This document shows positions 1 through 7,657 of a stretch of DNA of 64,000 bases, piece by piece. The notes under the pieces are model-generated. The model had not been told where the DNA came from. It searched no databases and saw nothing but the letters and a program-made list of their open reading frames with translations. The translations under genes were made by a program, and so were the position numbers. The stretch is taken from contig NZ_CP126170.1 in assembly GCF_033170385.1 (NCBI RefSeq), positions 2,938,001-3,002,000 of the forward strand, written 5' to 3'. The DNA comes from Xanthomonas rydalmerensis. Its GTDB lineage: Bacteria; Pseudomonadota; Gammaproteobacteria; Xanthomonadales; Xanthomonadaceae. Within the stretch, counting starts at the first letter, position 1. Each line of letters starts with the position of its first letter.

Positions 1-351
1 AGCAGCGGCGGCGTACCCGAACTGGTGCTGGGGCAACTGCGCATCAACCTGGCCGGGCGCCGGGTGTGGCTGCAGGACCAGCCGCTGGACCTGACCGCGC
101 GCGAGTTCGCGCTGTTGGAGACGCTCTTGCTGCGCAGCGGGCGCGTGGTCAGCCGCAGCCAGCTGACCGAAGCGCTGTGCGATTGGCAACACGAAATCAC
201 CGACAACGGCCTGGACATCTCCATGCACCGCCTGCGGCGCAAGCTGCACGGCGCCGGCGTCGGTATCCGGACCATCCGCGGCCTGGGCTACCTGCTGGAG
301 GAGTCGCGCGCCGCCTCGCCGGCCGCCGACCACGCACAGATCCCGCAGTGA
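1..351 (+). CDS. OmpR/PhoB-family response regulator, C-terminal part (5' end outside window)
   Basis: The frame is open from base 1, so the gene starts upstream; only the linker and the winged-helix DNA-binding domain are present. The visible protein has the OmpR wing features: LTAREFALLETLLLRSGRVV (helix 1-2), then the recognition helix segment around DISMHRLRRKLHG, and the closing IRTIRGLGYLL hairpin. The receiver domain with its phospho-accepting Asp is not in the window. The stop overlaps the GTG start of the histidine kinase by 4 bases, so the pair is translationally coupled and almost certainly cognate. Because the kinase is followed without gaps by efflux genes, this regulator probably controls the whole operon. 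QseB/TctD-like subfamily membership is a guess from the partner kinase. Confidence 0.93.
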   Translation, partial: SSGGVPELVLGQLRINLAGRRVWLQDQPLDLTAREFALLETLLLRSGRVVSRSQLTEALCDWQHEITDNGLDISMHRLRRKLHGAGVGIRTIRGLGYLLEESRAASPAADHAQIPQ

Positions 352-1769
352 GCGCGACCGCGGCCGCGCAGTCGCCGGCATACCGCCACCCCAGCCTGCG
401 CCAGCGACTGCTGGCGTTCCTGCTGATCCCCACCGTGCTGCTGATGCTGGTGGTGTCGGCGCTGTTCTACCTGCTGATGCTCAAGTACACCAATCACGTC
501 CACGACATGGACCTGAAGGAGGACACGCAGGGCCTGGCCAACGCGGTCAACGACCCCGGCGAGCGCATGCCGCTGACCCTGCAGGCGCGGCAGCTGCTGG
601 AGTACAGCAGCGACGGCCGGGTGTTCTTCAAGCTGGACAGCCGCCGCCACGGGGTGATCAGCGGCAGCACCCTGCCGATTCCCGCACACCCGGATCCAGC
701 CGAGATCGGCCGGGTGATGCTGTACGACGACCACATGGACAACGGCGTGCCGGTGCGCGTGGCCAGCCTGTTGCTGCCCTCGGCGCTGGAGCCGGGCGAT
801 TGGCTCACCGTGTCGGTGGCCGAGACCCTGGACGACCGCCACCGCCGCGCTCGCGAGATCCTGGTGCTGATGCTGCCGACCGAACTGCTGCTCACCTGTT
901 CCCTGCTGGTGCTGGTCTGGCACGGCGTGCGGGTCGGCCTGCGCATGCTGGAGCCGGCGGTGCGCCGGCTCGACGACAGCCAGCGCGACCTCAGCCCGGT
1001 ATCCGGCCCGGACATCCCGGTGGAGATCCTGCCGCTGACCCAGGCCATCGACGGCCTGCTCGGCCGCCTCAAGCACATGATGGCGCTGCAGGAGCGCTTC
1101 CTCGCCGACGCCGCGCACCAGCTGCGCACGCCGCTGGCCGGGCTGAGCATGCACGTGCAGCGCGCCCAGTCCAGCCAGCGCCCGGAAGACACCGCGCAGG
1201 CGCTGCAGCACATCCGCCAGCTGACCGACCGCGCCACCCGCACCTCCACCCAGTTGCTGGCGATGACCCGCACCCAGGCGCCGCGCGAGAGCATCCGCGA
1301 ACTGCTGCCGCTGGACCTGGCGCAATGGCTGCCGCAAGCGCTGTCCGAGCGCATCCCCGACGCGTTGCACGCCGGCGTGGACCTGGGCTACGACGGCGCC
1401 GACGACGACGCGCCCGCCTGGGTGGCCGCCGACGTCTATGCGCTGCGCGAGCTGCTCGACAACCTGCTGGACAACGCCTTCCGCCATGCCGCCGGCCGTG
1501 TGGTCACGGTCAGCCTGCGCCGCGATCCACAGTCTGTCCGCCTGGCCGTGGACGACGCCGGCAACGGCATCGACGAGGCCCTGCTGCCGCGCCTGGGCGA
1601 GCGTTTCTTCCGTGCCCCGGACGCGCCCGAAGGCGGCACCGGCCTGGGCCTGGCGATCGTCGCCAACATCGCAGCGCGCCACCACGCCACGCTGCGCTAC
1701 CGGCGTTCGGCGCTGGGCGGGCTGCGCGCGGAACTGGACTTGCCGGCCGCCGCGGAGCCGCAGGCATGA
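348..1769 (+). CDS. Sensor histidine kinase (TctE/QseC-like)
   Basis: Inner-membrane sensor kinase of 473 residues, read from the GTG at 348 that overlaps the regulator stop. A first membrane helix lies near residues 20-45, a periplasmic sensor region follows, and a second helix lies near 172-194. The dimerisation/phosphotransfer box reads FLADAAHQLRTPLAG with the phospho-His near residue 257. The ATPase domain has an N box (DNLLDNAFRHA, near 370), a G1 box (VDDAGNGI) and a G2 box (GGTGLGLAI, near 430). All catalytic boxes are intact. The periplasmic part resembles the two-component sensor N-terminal domain of TctE-type kinases. Its ligand is not deducible, but the genetic linkage to an exporter suggests it senses the exported compound or envelope stress. 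The stop overlaps the next ATG (ATGA). Confidence 0.93.
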   Translation: MSATAAAQSPAYRHPSLRQRLLAFLLIPTVLLMLVVSALFYLLMLKYTNHVHDMDLKEDTQGLANAVNDPGERMPLTLQARQLLEYSSDGRVFFKLDSRRHGVISGSTLPIPAHPDPAEIGRVMLYDDHMDNGVPVRVASLLLPSALEPGDWLTVSVAETLDDRHRRAREILVLMLPTELLLTCSLLVLVWHGVRVGLRMLEPAVRRLDDSQRDLSPVSGPDIPVEILPLTQAIDGLLGRLKHMMALQERFLADAAHQLRTPLAGLSMHVQRAQSSQRPEDTAQALQHIRQLTDRATRTSTQLLAMTRTQAPRESIRELLPLDLAQWLPQALSERIPDALHAGVDLGYDGADDDAPAWVAADVYALRELLDNLLDNAFRHAAGRVVTVSLRRDPQSVRLAVDDAGNGIDEALLPRLGERFFRAPDAPEGGTGLGLAIVANIAARHHATLRYRRSALGGLRAELDLPAAAEPQA

Positions 1770-3190
1770 GCCGGATCCTTATCCGCCCGCTCACGATGCT
1801 GACGCTGGCCGCCGCGCTCGCGCTGGGCGGCTGTGCCAGCAAGCCCATCCCCGACCTGCGCCAGCCGTCGATGCCCGCACAGTGGAGCAGCGCGACGCCG
1901 CAGGCGGCCGCGCCACGCCCGCCGGGCAACGCCTGGTGGCAGGACTTCCACGATCCGCAACTCGACGCGCTGGTCGCGCAGGCGTTGCGCGATGATCTCG
2001 AGGTGGGCCAGGCGCTGGCGCGGCTGCGCGCGGCGCGGCGGCTGGATGCGGTCGCCGACGCGACCCTGCGGCCGCAGCTGCGCGCGCGCACCGAGGACCC
2101 GATCGACCCCGACGCCAGCGCCTCGTTCCTGGTGGTCGGCGTCGATTCGGAATGGGAGCTGCCGCTGTTCGGCCGCGGCGAAGCCACCAACCGGGTGGCA
2201 CGCGGCGACCTGCAGAGCGCCCAGGCCAACCTGGCGCAGGTGCGCGCGGCGACCATCTCCGACGTGACGCACAACTGGATCGACCTGCGCCACGCGCAGC
2301 AGGCCGAACGCCTGCTGCAGGACATCGCCAGCGCGCGCCAGCGCCAGGCCAGCCTGCAGCAGACCCTGGTCGATCTGCACCTGGCCGCACCGGCCACCGC
2401 CGCGCAGGCGCAGGCCGCGGCGCTGCAGGCGCAGACCGCGGCGAACGAACCGCGCGACGCCGCAGCCGCGGCCGCGCGGCGCCTGGCGGTGCTGCTGGGC
2501 CGCGACACGCCCGACCCGGCGTGGAGCACGGCCGCGGCCGCCACCGCGCCGGGGCAATTGCAGATCGCCGCGGTCGACAGCGTGCCGGCCGACCTGCTGC
2601 GCCGGCGCCCGGACATCGCCGCGCACGAGGCCGAGGTGATCAGCGCCGCCGGCGCGCTGGGCATCGCCCGCGCCGACCGCTACGGCAGCATCGGCCTGGG
2701 CGGCGCGATCCGCTGGTCGACCAGCCTGCTGACCCATCGCCGCACCGCCACCCATGGCATCGCCTCGTTCGGCCCGGTGATCGACATCCCCCTGTTCGAC
2801 TGGGGCATCCGCCAGGCCAAGGCGAAGGCGCGCGGCGACCTGCTGGAAGCGGCCACCCTGGCCTACCGGCAGAGCGTGCTGGACGCGGTCAACGAGGTCG
2901 AGAACGCCCTGACCACGCTGGAACAGCAGCGGCGCAACACCGAGACCCAGCAGCAGGTGCTGCAGGCACAGCAGCAGGCCAGCGACGTCGCCCAGCAGCG
3001 CCGGCGGCTGGGCCTGGGCAGCGACCTGGACGTGGCCACGCAGCAGGCCGCACGCGACCAGGCCGCGCTGGAGCTGCTGGAAGCGCAGCGCCAGCGCGAC
3101 CTGGCCTACGTCGCCCTGCACACCGCGCTGGGCAGCGCCACCGCGCCGATTCCCGACACCGGCAACGAACACCAAGGCGCGCAGCCCTGA
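1766..3190 (+). CDS. NodT/OprM-family outer membrane efflux lipoprotein
   Basis: Outer-membrane channel of an RND- or ABC-type tripartite exporter, 474 residues, the usual size for the family. The start is the ATG at 1766 overlapping the kinase stop. A lipoprotein signal peptide ends at LALGGC with lipidated Cys23. Two repeats of the outer membrane efflux family follow: Gln/Ala-rich alpha-helical barrel stretches (near residues 65-100 and 340-460) alternating with beta segments. The typical NodT block DLLRRRPDI is present near residue 275, and IDIPLFDWGIRQAKAKA marks the second repeat. It sits between its probable regulators and an ABC permease/ATPase/membrane-fusion set, with overlapping stops and starts, so it is the dedicated outer-membrane exit for this exporter. 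Confidence 0.93.
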   Translation: MSRILIRPLTMLTLAAALALGGCASKPIPDLRQPSMPAQWSSATPQAAAPRPPGNAWWQDFHDPQLDALVAQALRDDLEVGQALARLRAARRLDAVADATLRPQLRARTEDPIDPDASASFLVVGVDSEWELPLFGRGEATNRVARGDLQSAQANLAQVRAATISDVTHNWIDLRHAQQAERLLQDIASARQRQASLQQTLVDLHLAAPATAAQAQAAALQAQTAANEPRDAAAAAARRLAVLLGRDTPDPAWSTAAAATAPGQLQIAAVDSVPADLLRRRPDIAAHEAEVISAAGALGIARADRYGSIGLGGAIRWSTSLLTHRRTATHGIASFGPVIDIPLFDWGIRQAKAKARGDLLEAATLAYRQSVLDAVNEVENALTTLEQQRRNTETQQQVLQAQQQASDVAQQRRRLGLGSDLDVATQQAARDQAALELLEAQRQRDLAYVALHTALGSATAPIPDTGNEHQGAQP

Positions 3191-4323
3191 TGGTCGCACT
3201 GGCCCGCCAGACCCTGCGCTACGAGTGGCGCCGCTTCCTGCCGGTGGTGGTGTCGGTGGGCTTCGCCAGCCTGTTGCTGCTGCTGCAGACCGCGCTGGTG
3301 CTGGGCATCTTCGGCAGCGCCAGCGTCTATGTCTCCGGCTCCGACGCCGACCTGTGGCTGGGCTATCCCGGCACGCAGAGCGTGGACCAGGGCCGCGCCA
3401 TCGATCCGGACGCGGCCGCGCCGCTGTACCTGGATCCGCGGGTGGCGCAGGTCGAGCCATTCATCTGGTTCGACGGCGACTGGCGCGGCCCCGGCGACAC
3501 CGGTGCGGTGTCGGTCTACATCTCCGGCATCGACACCCGCGACGGCGGACTGATGTTCTCCCGCCTGCTCAGCCCCGCCCTGCGTGTGGGCCTGCGCGAA
3601 CCGGACACCGTGGTGGTGGACCGCGCGGAACTGGACAAGCTCGGCGTCGGCGTCGGCAGCAGCGCGCGCATCAACGGCCACCGCGTGCGGGTGATCGGGG
3701 TCGGCCGTGGCCTGCGCGCGCTCGGCGGGGTCAACGTGCTGGCGTCGCTGGACACCGCGCGCGCGCTCAACAGCGACACCGCACACCCGGATTGGCCCAC
3801 CTACATGGTGGCCAAGCTGCGCCCCGGCACCGACCCGCAGGCGGTGGCGCAGGCGATCGACAGCGCGGTCGCGCGGCCGCGCGTGGAAGCCTGGAGCGCC
3901 GACGATTTCGCCCGGCGCAGCATCCTGTTCTGGATGTTCGACACCGGCGCCGGCTCCGGCGTGCTGTTCCTCGGCGGCATCGTGCTGCTGGTCGGCGTGG
4001 CCATCACCAGCCAGACATTGCTCGGCACGGTGCTCGGCGCGGCGCGCGAGTACGCCACGCTCAACGCGCTGGGCGTGAGCATGCGCAACCTGCGCTGGGT
4101 GGTGCTGGAACAGGCGGCCTGGGTCGGCGCGCTGGGCCTGATCGGCGCCAGCGCCCTGGGCGCGGCGCTGGTCGCGCTGGCCCGTGCGCACGACGTGCCG
4201 GTGGCGTTCAACGCCAGCGGCTGGGGCCTGTGCGTGTGCGCGGTGATGCTGCTGACCGTGGTCTCGGCCCTGGCCGCGCTGCGCGGATTGCGTCGCGCCG
4301 ATCCGGCGTTGCTGCTGCGATGA
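3190..4323 (+). CDS. FtsX-like ABC transporter permease (DevC/MacB-core type)
   Basis: Inner-membrane permease of 377 residues starting at the ATG at 3190 that shares one base with the upstream stop (TGATG). Membrane helix 1 is near residues 16-43. A periplasmic domain follows to about residue 255, then three C-terminal helices carry the FtsX core (near 258-285, 305-335 and 345-368). The four-helix layout with a large periplasmic loop is that of DevC and MacB-type mechanotransmission permeases, which pair with a separate ATPase and a membrane-fusion protein. The ATPase is encoded immediately downstream with an ATGA overlap. The substrate is unknown: DevBCA exports glycolipid and MacAB exports macrolides, peptides or haem precursors, and nothing in the sequence decides between these. 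Confidence 0.92.
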   Translation: MVALARQTLRYEWRRFLPVVVSVGFASLLLLLQTALVLGIFGSASVYVSGSDADLWLGYPGTQSVDQGRAIDPDAAAPLYLDPRVAQVEPFIWFDGDWRGPGDTGAVSVYISGIDTRDGGLMFSRLLSPALRVGLREPDTVVVDRAELDKLGVGVGSSARINGHRVRVIGVGRGLRALGGVNVLASLDTARALNSDTAHPDWPTYMVAKLRPGTDPQAVAQAIDSAVARPRVEAWSADDFARRSILFWMFDTGAGSGVLFLGGIVLLVGVAITSQTLLGTVLGAAREYATLNALGVSMRNLRWVVLEQAAWVGALGLIGASALGAALVALARAHDVPVAFNASGWGLCVCAVMLLTVVSALAALRGLRRADPALLLR

Positions 4324-5084
4324 GCCGCATCGTCGCCCCCGCCGCACTGCACCCGGCCGCTGCCACCCTCAGCGGCAGCGGGCTGTGCAAGAGCTTCGTC
4401 TCCGGCAGCCTGCGCACGCCGGTGCTGCGCGACGTGGAACTGCAGGTGTGGCCGGGCGAGCTGACCCTGATCTCCGGCCCGTCCGGCTGCGGCAAGAGCA
4501 CGCTGCTGTCGATCCTCAGCGGCCTGCAGCGCGCCGACGCGGGTCGCGTGCTGGCGCTGGGCGAGGAGCTGGGCGCGCTCGGCGCCACCGCGCTGGAGCA
4601 GTTCCGCCTGCGCCACACCGGCTTCATCTTCCAGGGCTTCAACCTGTTCCCGGCGCTGTGCGCGCTGGACCAGGTGCGGCTGCCGCTGCAGTACATGGGT
4701 CTGGCCCCGGCCGAGGTGCGCAGCCGCGCCGAAGAGGCGCTGGCCGAGGTCGGCATCGCCCACCGCCAGCACCTGCGCCCGTCCGAACTGTCCGGCGGCG
4801 AGAAGCAGCGCGTGGCGATCGCCCGCGCGCTGGCCAAGCACCCCGCGCTGCTGTTCGCCGACGAACCGACCAGCGCGCTGGACGCCGGCAATGGCCAGAT
4901 CGTGATCGACCTGTTGCATCGCATCGCGCGCCGCCACAACACCATGGTGCTGTGCGTGAGCCACGACCCGCGCCTGATCCGCCACGCCGACCGCGTACTG
5001 TCGATGGAGGACGGCCGCATCCACGACGACCGCCGCGTCATCGCGCCGCCCTCGCCCCTGCCCTCACGGAATCCCGCACCATGA
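4320..5084 (+). CDS. ABC transporter ATP-binding protein (LolD/MacB/DevA class)
   Basis: Cytoplasmic ATPase of 254 residues that energises the adjacent permease. It has Walker A (GPSGCGKST, residues 53-61), a Q-loop (FIFQGFNLFP), the signature LSGGEKQRVAIARAL near residue 158, Walker B (ALLFADEPTSALD) and the switch His in CVSHDPRL. The spacing and the GFxFQxFNL Q-loop region are characteristic of the MacB/LolD/FtsE subfamily that works with FtsX-like permeases. The ATG start overlaps the permease stop, and the stop overlaps the next gene. The short Pro/Arg-rich tail (IAPPSPLPSRNPAP) has no recognisable function. Confidence 0.94.
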   Translation: MSRIVAPAALHPAAATLSGSGLCKSFVSGSLRTPVLRDVELQVWPGELTLISGPSGCGKSTLLSILSGLQRADAGRVLALGEELGALGATALEQFRLRHTGFIFQGFNLFPALCALDQVRLPLQYMGLAPAEVRSRAEEALAEVGIAHRQHLRPSELSGGEKQRVAIARALAKHPALLFADEPTSALDAGNGQIVIDLLHRIARRHNTMVLCVSHDPRLIRHADRVLSMEDGRIHDDRRVIAPPSPLPSRNPAP

Positions 5085-5980
5085 AAGCGTTCGCCGCCGC
5101 GCCCCTGCTGAGCCTGCTACTGGCCGCATGCGCGCCATCGGACCGTACGCCGGCCCCGGCGCCGGCCGCCACCCCGGCCTACCTGGCAGTGGCGCGCGGC
5201 CGCATCGACGTGGAAGGCGGCGTACTCAAGCTCGGCCTGCCGGTCGCCGCGACCCTGCGCGAGGTGCCGGTGCACGAGGGCGACGCGGTGCAGAAAGGCG
5301 CCTTGCTGATCGCCGGCGACGATCGCGCCGCCGCGGTCGACCTGGACATCGCCCGCACCCGCGCGCAGGCCGCCGCCGCCCACCTGAAGCAGTTGCAGCA
5401 ACGCCTGCAAAGCGCCCAGCAGAAGCAGCGGCGGCTGGCCGAGGCCGCGCGCCTGGGCGCCGGCGACGGGCAGACCGCCGACGACGCCAGCGACGCGGTG
5501 CAGAGCCTGGTCGACGCGCTGGACACCGCGCGCAGCGACGCGGCCCTGGCCGAGGCGCAGGTGCGCGCGACCGAGTTGCAGCGCGCGCAGTATCGTCTGC
5601 AGGCGCCGGTCGCCGGTCGCGTGCTGCAGCTGTCGGCCGCGGTCGGCGCGCGCAGCGAGGCCAACACGCCGCTGCTGACCCTGCTGCCGGACGCACCGCG
5701 TCTGGTCCGCGCCGAATTGAACGAAAGCTATGCCGGCAGCGTCACCCCGGGCATGGCCGCCGAGGTGATCAGCGACGACGGCCGCCAGACCGTGCTCGGC
5801 GAGGCGGTGGTGCGCTGGCTGGCGCCGGCCTACGGCCCCACCCAGCTGCACGACGACGCCACGCCCGCCGGCAACGACCGCAGCGTGGCCTGCGTGCTAG
5901 CCTTCACTCAGCCCTCGACCCTGCGCCTGGGCCAGCGCGTGCTGGTGCGCTTCCGCAACCCGGCCGCAGCCAAGCGCTGA
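5081..5980 (+). CDS. HlyD/MacA/DevB-like membrane fusion lipoprotein
   Basis: Periplasmic adaptor of 299 residues linking the ABC permease to the NodT-type channel. The signal peptide ends in a lipobox (LLLAAC, Cys17), so it is anchored as an inner-membrane lipoprotein rather than by a helix. The biotinyl-lipoyl half-motifs are visible: VPVHEGDAVQKGALLIAGDD before, and YRLQAPVAGRVLQLSAAVG after, an Ala/Gln-rich coiled-coil hairpin (near residues 88-165). A beta-barrel domain follows. It is short for the family, with a small hairpin and no long membrane-proximal domain, similar in layout to DevB. It is the last gene of the operon; the next gene starts 92 bases downstream. Confidence 0.9.
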   Translation: MKAFAAAPLLSLLLAACAPSDRTPAPAPAATPAYLAVARGRIDVEGGVLKLGLPVAATLREVPVHEGDAVQKGALLIAGDDRAAAVDLDIARTRAQAAAAHLKQLQQRLQSAQQKQRRLAEAARLGAGDGQTADDASDAVQSLVDALDTARSDAALAEAQVRATELQRAQYRLQAPVAGRVLQLSAAVGARSEANTPLLTLLPDAPRLVRAELNESYAGSVTPGMAAEVISDDGRQTVLGEAVVRWLAPAYGPTQLHDDATPAGNDRSVACVLAFTQPSTLRLGQRVLVRFRNPAAAKR

Positions 5981-6072
5981 GCCTGCACGCCGCCACCGCG
6001 GCGAAAGGCTGCTGAAACGCGCGGCGGCGACCCTGCACGGATTGCCGAGACTGCGCAGCCGCGCCTATTCAC

Positions 6073-6900
6073 ATGATCGAATCTGCCGAGTTCCACTTCG
6101 AAGGCGGCCGCAACGGCGTGCTGCTGATCCATGGCCTGACCGGCACGCCCAGCGAGATGCGCCTGCTCGGCAAGAGCCTGAACCGCGAAGGCTTCAGCGT
6201 GCACGGCGTGCAGCTGGCCGGCCATTGCGGCGACGAGGACGACCTGCTGGCCACCAGTTGGCGCGACTGGTACGCCAGCGTCGAGGCCGCCGCCGAGCGC
6301 ATGCGTCCGCAGGTCGACCGGCTGTTCGTGGCCGGGCTGTCGATGGGCGCGCTGCTGGCGCTGCGCCTGGCGCAGGAGCGTCCGCAGTGGGTGGACGGGG
6401 TCGGCGTGCTCGGCGCCACCTTCCGCTACGACGGCTGGAACATCCCCAAGCGCGCGCGGCTGGCGTTCCTGCTGCCGTGGTTCAAGCGCCTGGGCATCGG
6501 CAAGCGCCGCATGTTCCTGGAGGAGCCGCCGTACGGCTTGCGCGACGAGCGCATCCGCGCCCAGGTCAGCAGCGCCATGCTCGGCGGCGACAGCAGCGCC
6601 GCCGGCCTGCCCGGCAACCCCTGGCACGCCCTGGCCGAGATGTACCTGCTCTCGCGCGACGTGCGCCGCAACCTGCCCAAGGTCGTCGCGCCATGCCTGG
6701 TCGCGCACGCGGCCGAGGACGACATCGCCGACCTGCGCAACGCGCGGCTGGTGATCGCCAACGTCTCCGGGCCGACCGAGCTGCTGCTGCTGCACGACAG
6801 CTACCACATGATCACCCTGGACCGCGAACGGCGCGTGCTCGGCGCGCGCCTGGCGCAGTTCTTCGCGGCCCTGACCACCCCGCAGCAGGCGGCCGCCTGA
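6073..6900 (+). CDS. Alpha/beta hydrolase, carboxylesterase-like
   Basis: Soluble hydrolase of 275 residues, first gene of a four-gene block. The oxyanion segment LIHGLTGTP (near 17-25) and nucleophile elbow GLSMGA (Ser90) are intact. The acid is probably in AHAAEDDIAD and the base His in HDSYHMITLD near the C-terminus. This is the arrangement of Est30-type carboxylesterases and monoacylglycerol-lipase-like enzymes that act on acyl esters or thioesters. No signal peptide is seen. The stop and the next start share one base (TGATG), so it is co-translated with two small transporters and a DegT-like aminotransferase. In this context it could release or trim an acyl product made by the nearby ACP/ketosynthase, but that is inference. 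Confidence 0.85.
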   Translation: MIESAEFHFEGGRNGVLLIHGLTGTPSEMRLLGKSLNREGFSVHGVQLAGHCGDEDDLLATSWRDWYASVEAAAERMRPQVDRLFVAGLSMGALLALRLAQERPQWVDGVGVLGATFRYDGWNIPKRARLAFLLPWFKRLGIGKRRMFLEEPPYGLRDERIRAQVSSAMLGGDSSAAGLPGNPWHALAEMYLLSRDVRRNLPKVVAPCLVAHAAEDDIADLRNARLVIANVSGPTELLLLHDSYHMITLDRERRVLGARLAQFFAALTTPQQAAA

Positions 6901-7262
6901 TGGCGATGAGCGGCTCGGTGGTGGCGATCTGGTTGACGACGGTGGTCCTCGACACCGCCGGCCAGTTGGCCTTCAAGTACGTCGCCAGCCGACCGCAAGG
7001 TGCCGGGGTGACGCGCTGGCAGAACATGGCCCGGCAGCCATATTTGTGGTTCGGCGTGGCCTGCTACGTGCTCGAATTCCTCGCCTGGACCGCGTTCCTG
7101 TCGCTGGTGCCGCTGGGCCGCGGCGTGCTGCTGGGCTCGATCAACATCGTGGCGATCATGCTGGCCGGGCGCTGGCTGTTCGGCGAACGCCTGGGGCGCA
7201 TGCAGGTGGCCGGCATCTGCCTGGTCAGCGCCGGCGTGGCCGTGGTGGGGTTGGGCTCATGA
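6900..7262 (+). CDS. Half-size EamA/DMT-family membrane protein, first of a pair
   Basis: A 120-residue membrane protein with four predicted helices (near residues 5-22, 44-66, 72-94 and 98-118), matching one half of an EamA transporter. Such four-helix proteins act as pairs; the next gene encodes a second, distinct half overlapping by four bases. The closest functional model is ArnE/ArnF, the pair that flips undecaprenyl-phosphate-aminoarabinose across the inner membrane, and it also resembles small multidrug resistance subunits. The resemblance is of size, topology and pairing, not proven homology to ArnE. Neighbouring aminotransferase and acyl genes suggest that an amino-bearing lipid or metabolite is the cargo. 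Confidence 0.8.
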   Translation: MAMSGSVVAIWLTTVVLDTAGQLAFKYVASRPQGAGVTRWQNMARQPYLWFGVACYVLEFLAWTAFLSLVPLGRGVLLGSINIVAIMLAGRWLFGERLGRMQVAGICLVSAGVAVVGLGS

Positions 7263-7657
7263 GCCGGCCGCCGCTGCATCGCTACGCGGTGGGCTTCGCC
7301 CTGCTGCTGAGCTTCGACACGCTGGCCCAGATCGGCTTCAAGCTGGCCGGCACCCATGCCTTCCCGCCGCAGGCCGAACTGGCCTGGGTACTGCGTTTGC
7401 TCGGCAGCCCATGGCTGTACGCCGCGCTGCTCGGCTACATCGGCGCGTTCTTCACCTGGATGAAGCTGCTCGAGCACGCGCCGATCGGCCCGGCCTTCGC
7501 CGCCTCGCACCTGGAGGTGGTCAGCGTGATGCTGCTGTCGGCGTGGTGGTTCAACGAACACATCGGCGTCCTGCAGGCGCTGGGCGCGGCGCTGATCGTC
7601 GGCGGCATCGTCTGCCTGGCGATGGGCGAACGCGCGGATCCTGCCGATGCGCATTGA
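7259..7657 (+). CDS. Half-size EamA/DMT-family membrane protein, second of a pair
   Basis: A 132-residue four-helix membrane protein (helices near residues 9-28, 47-70, 76-98 and 103-124) whose ATG overlaps the upstream stop. It is not a copy of the preceding gene: the sequences differ widely, as in heterodimeric ArnE/ArnF or EbrA/EbrB pairs. Features include a charged/aromatic helix end (SFDTLAQIGFKLAG) that lines up with DTAGQLAFKYVAS in its partner, the conserved N-terminal signature of this family, and a conserved ASHLEVVSVMLLSAWWFNE segment in helix 3. The last 11 bases overlap the aminotransferase gene, so translation is coupled. Confidence 0.8.
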   Translation: MSRPPLHRYAVGFALLLSFDTLAQIGFKLAGTHAFPPQAELAWVLRLLGSPWLYAALLGYIGAFFTWMKLLEHAPIGPAFAASHLEVVSVMLLSAWWFNEHIGVLQALGAALIVGGIVCLAMGERADPADAH

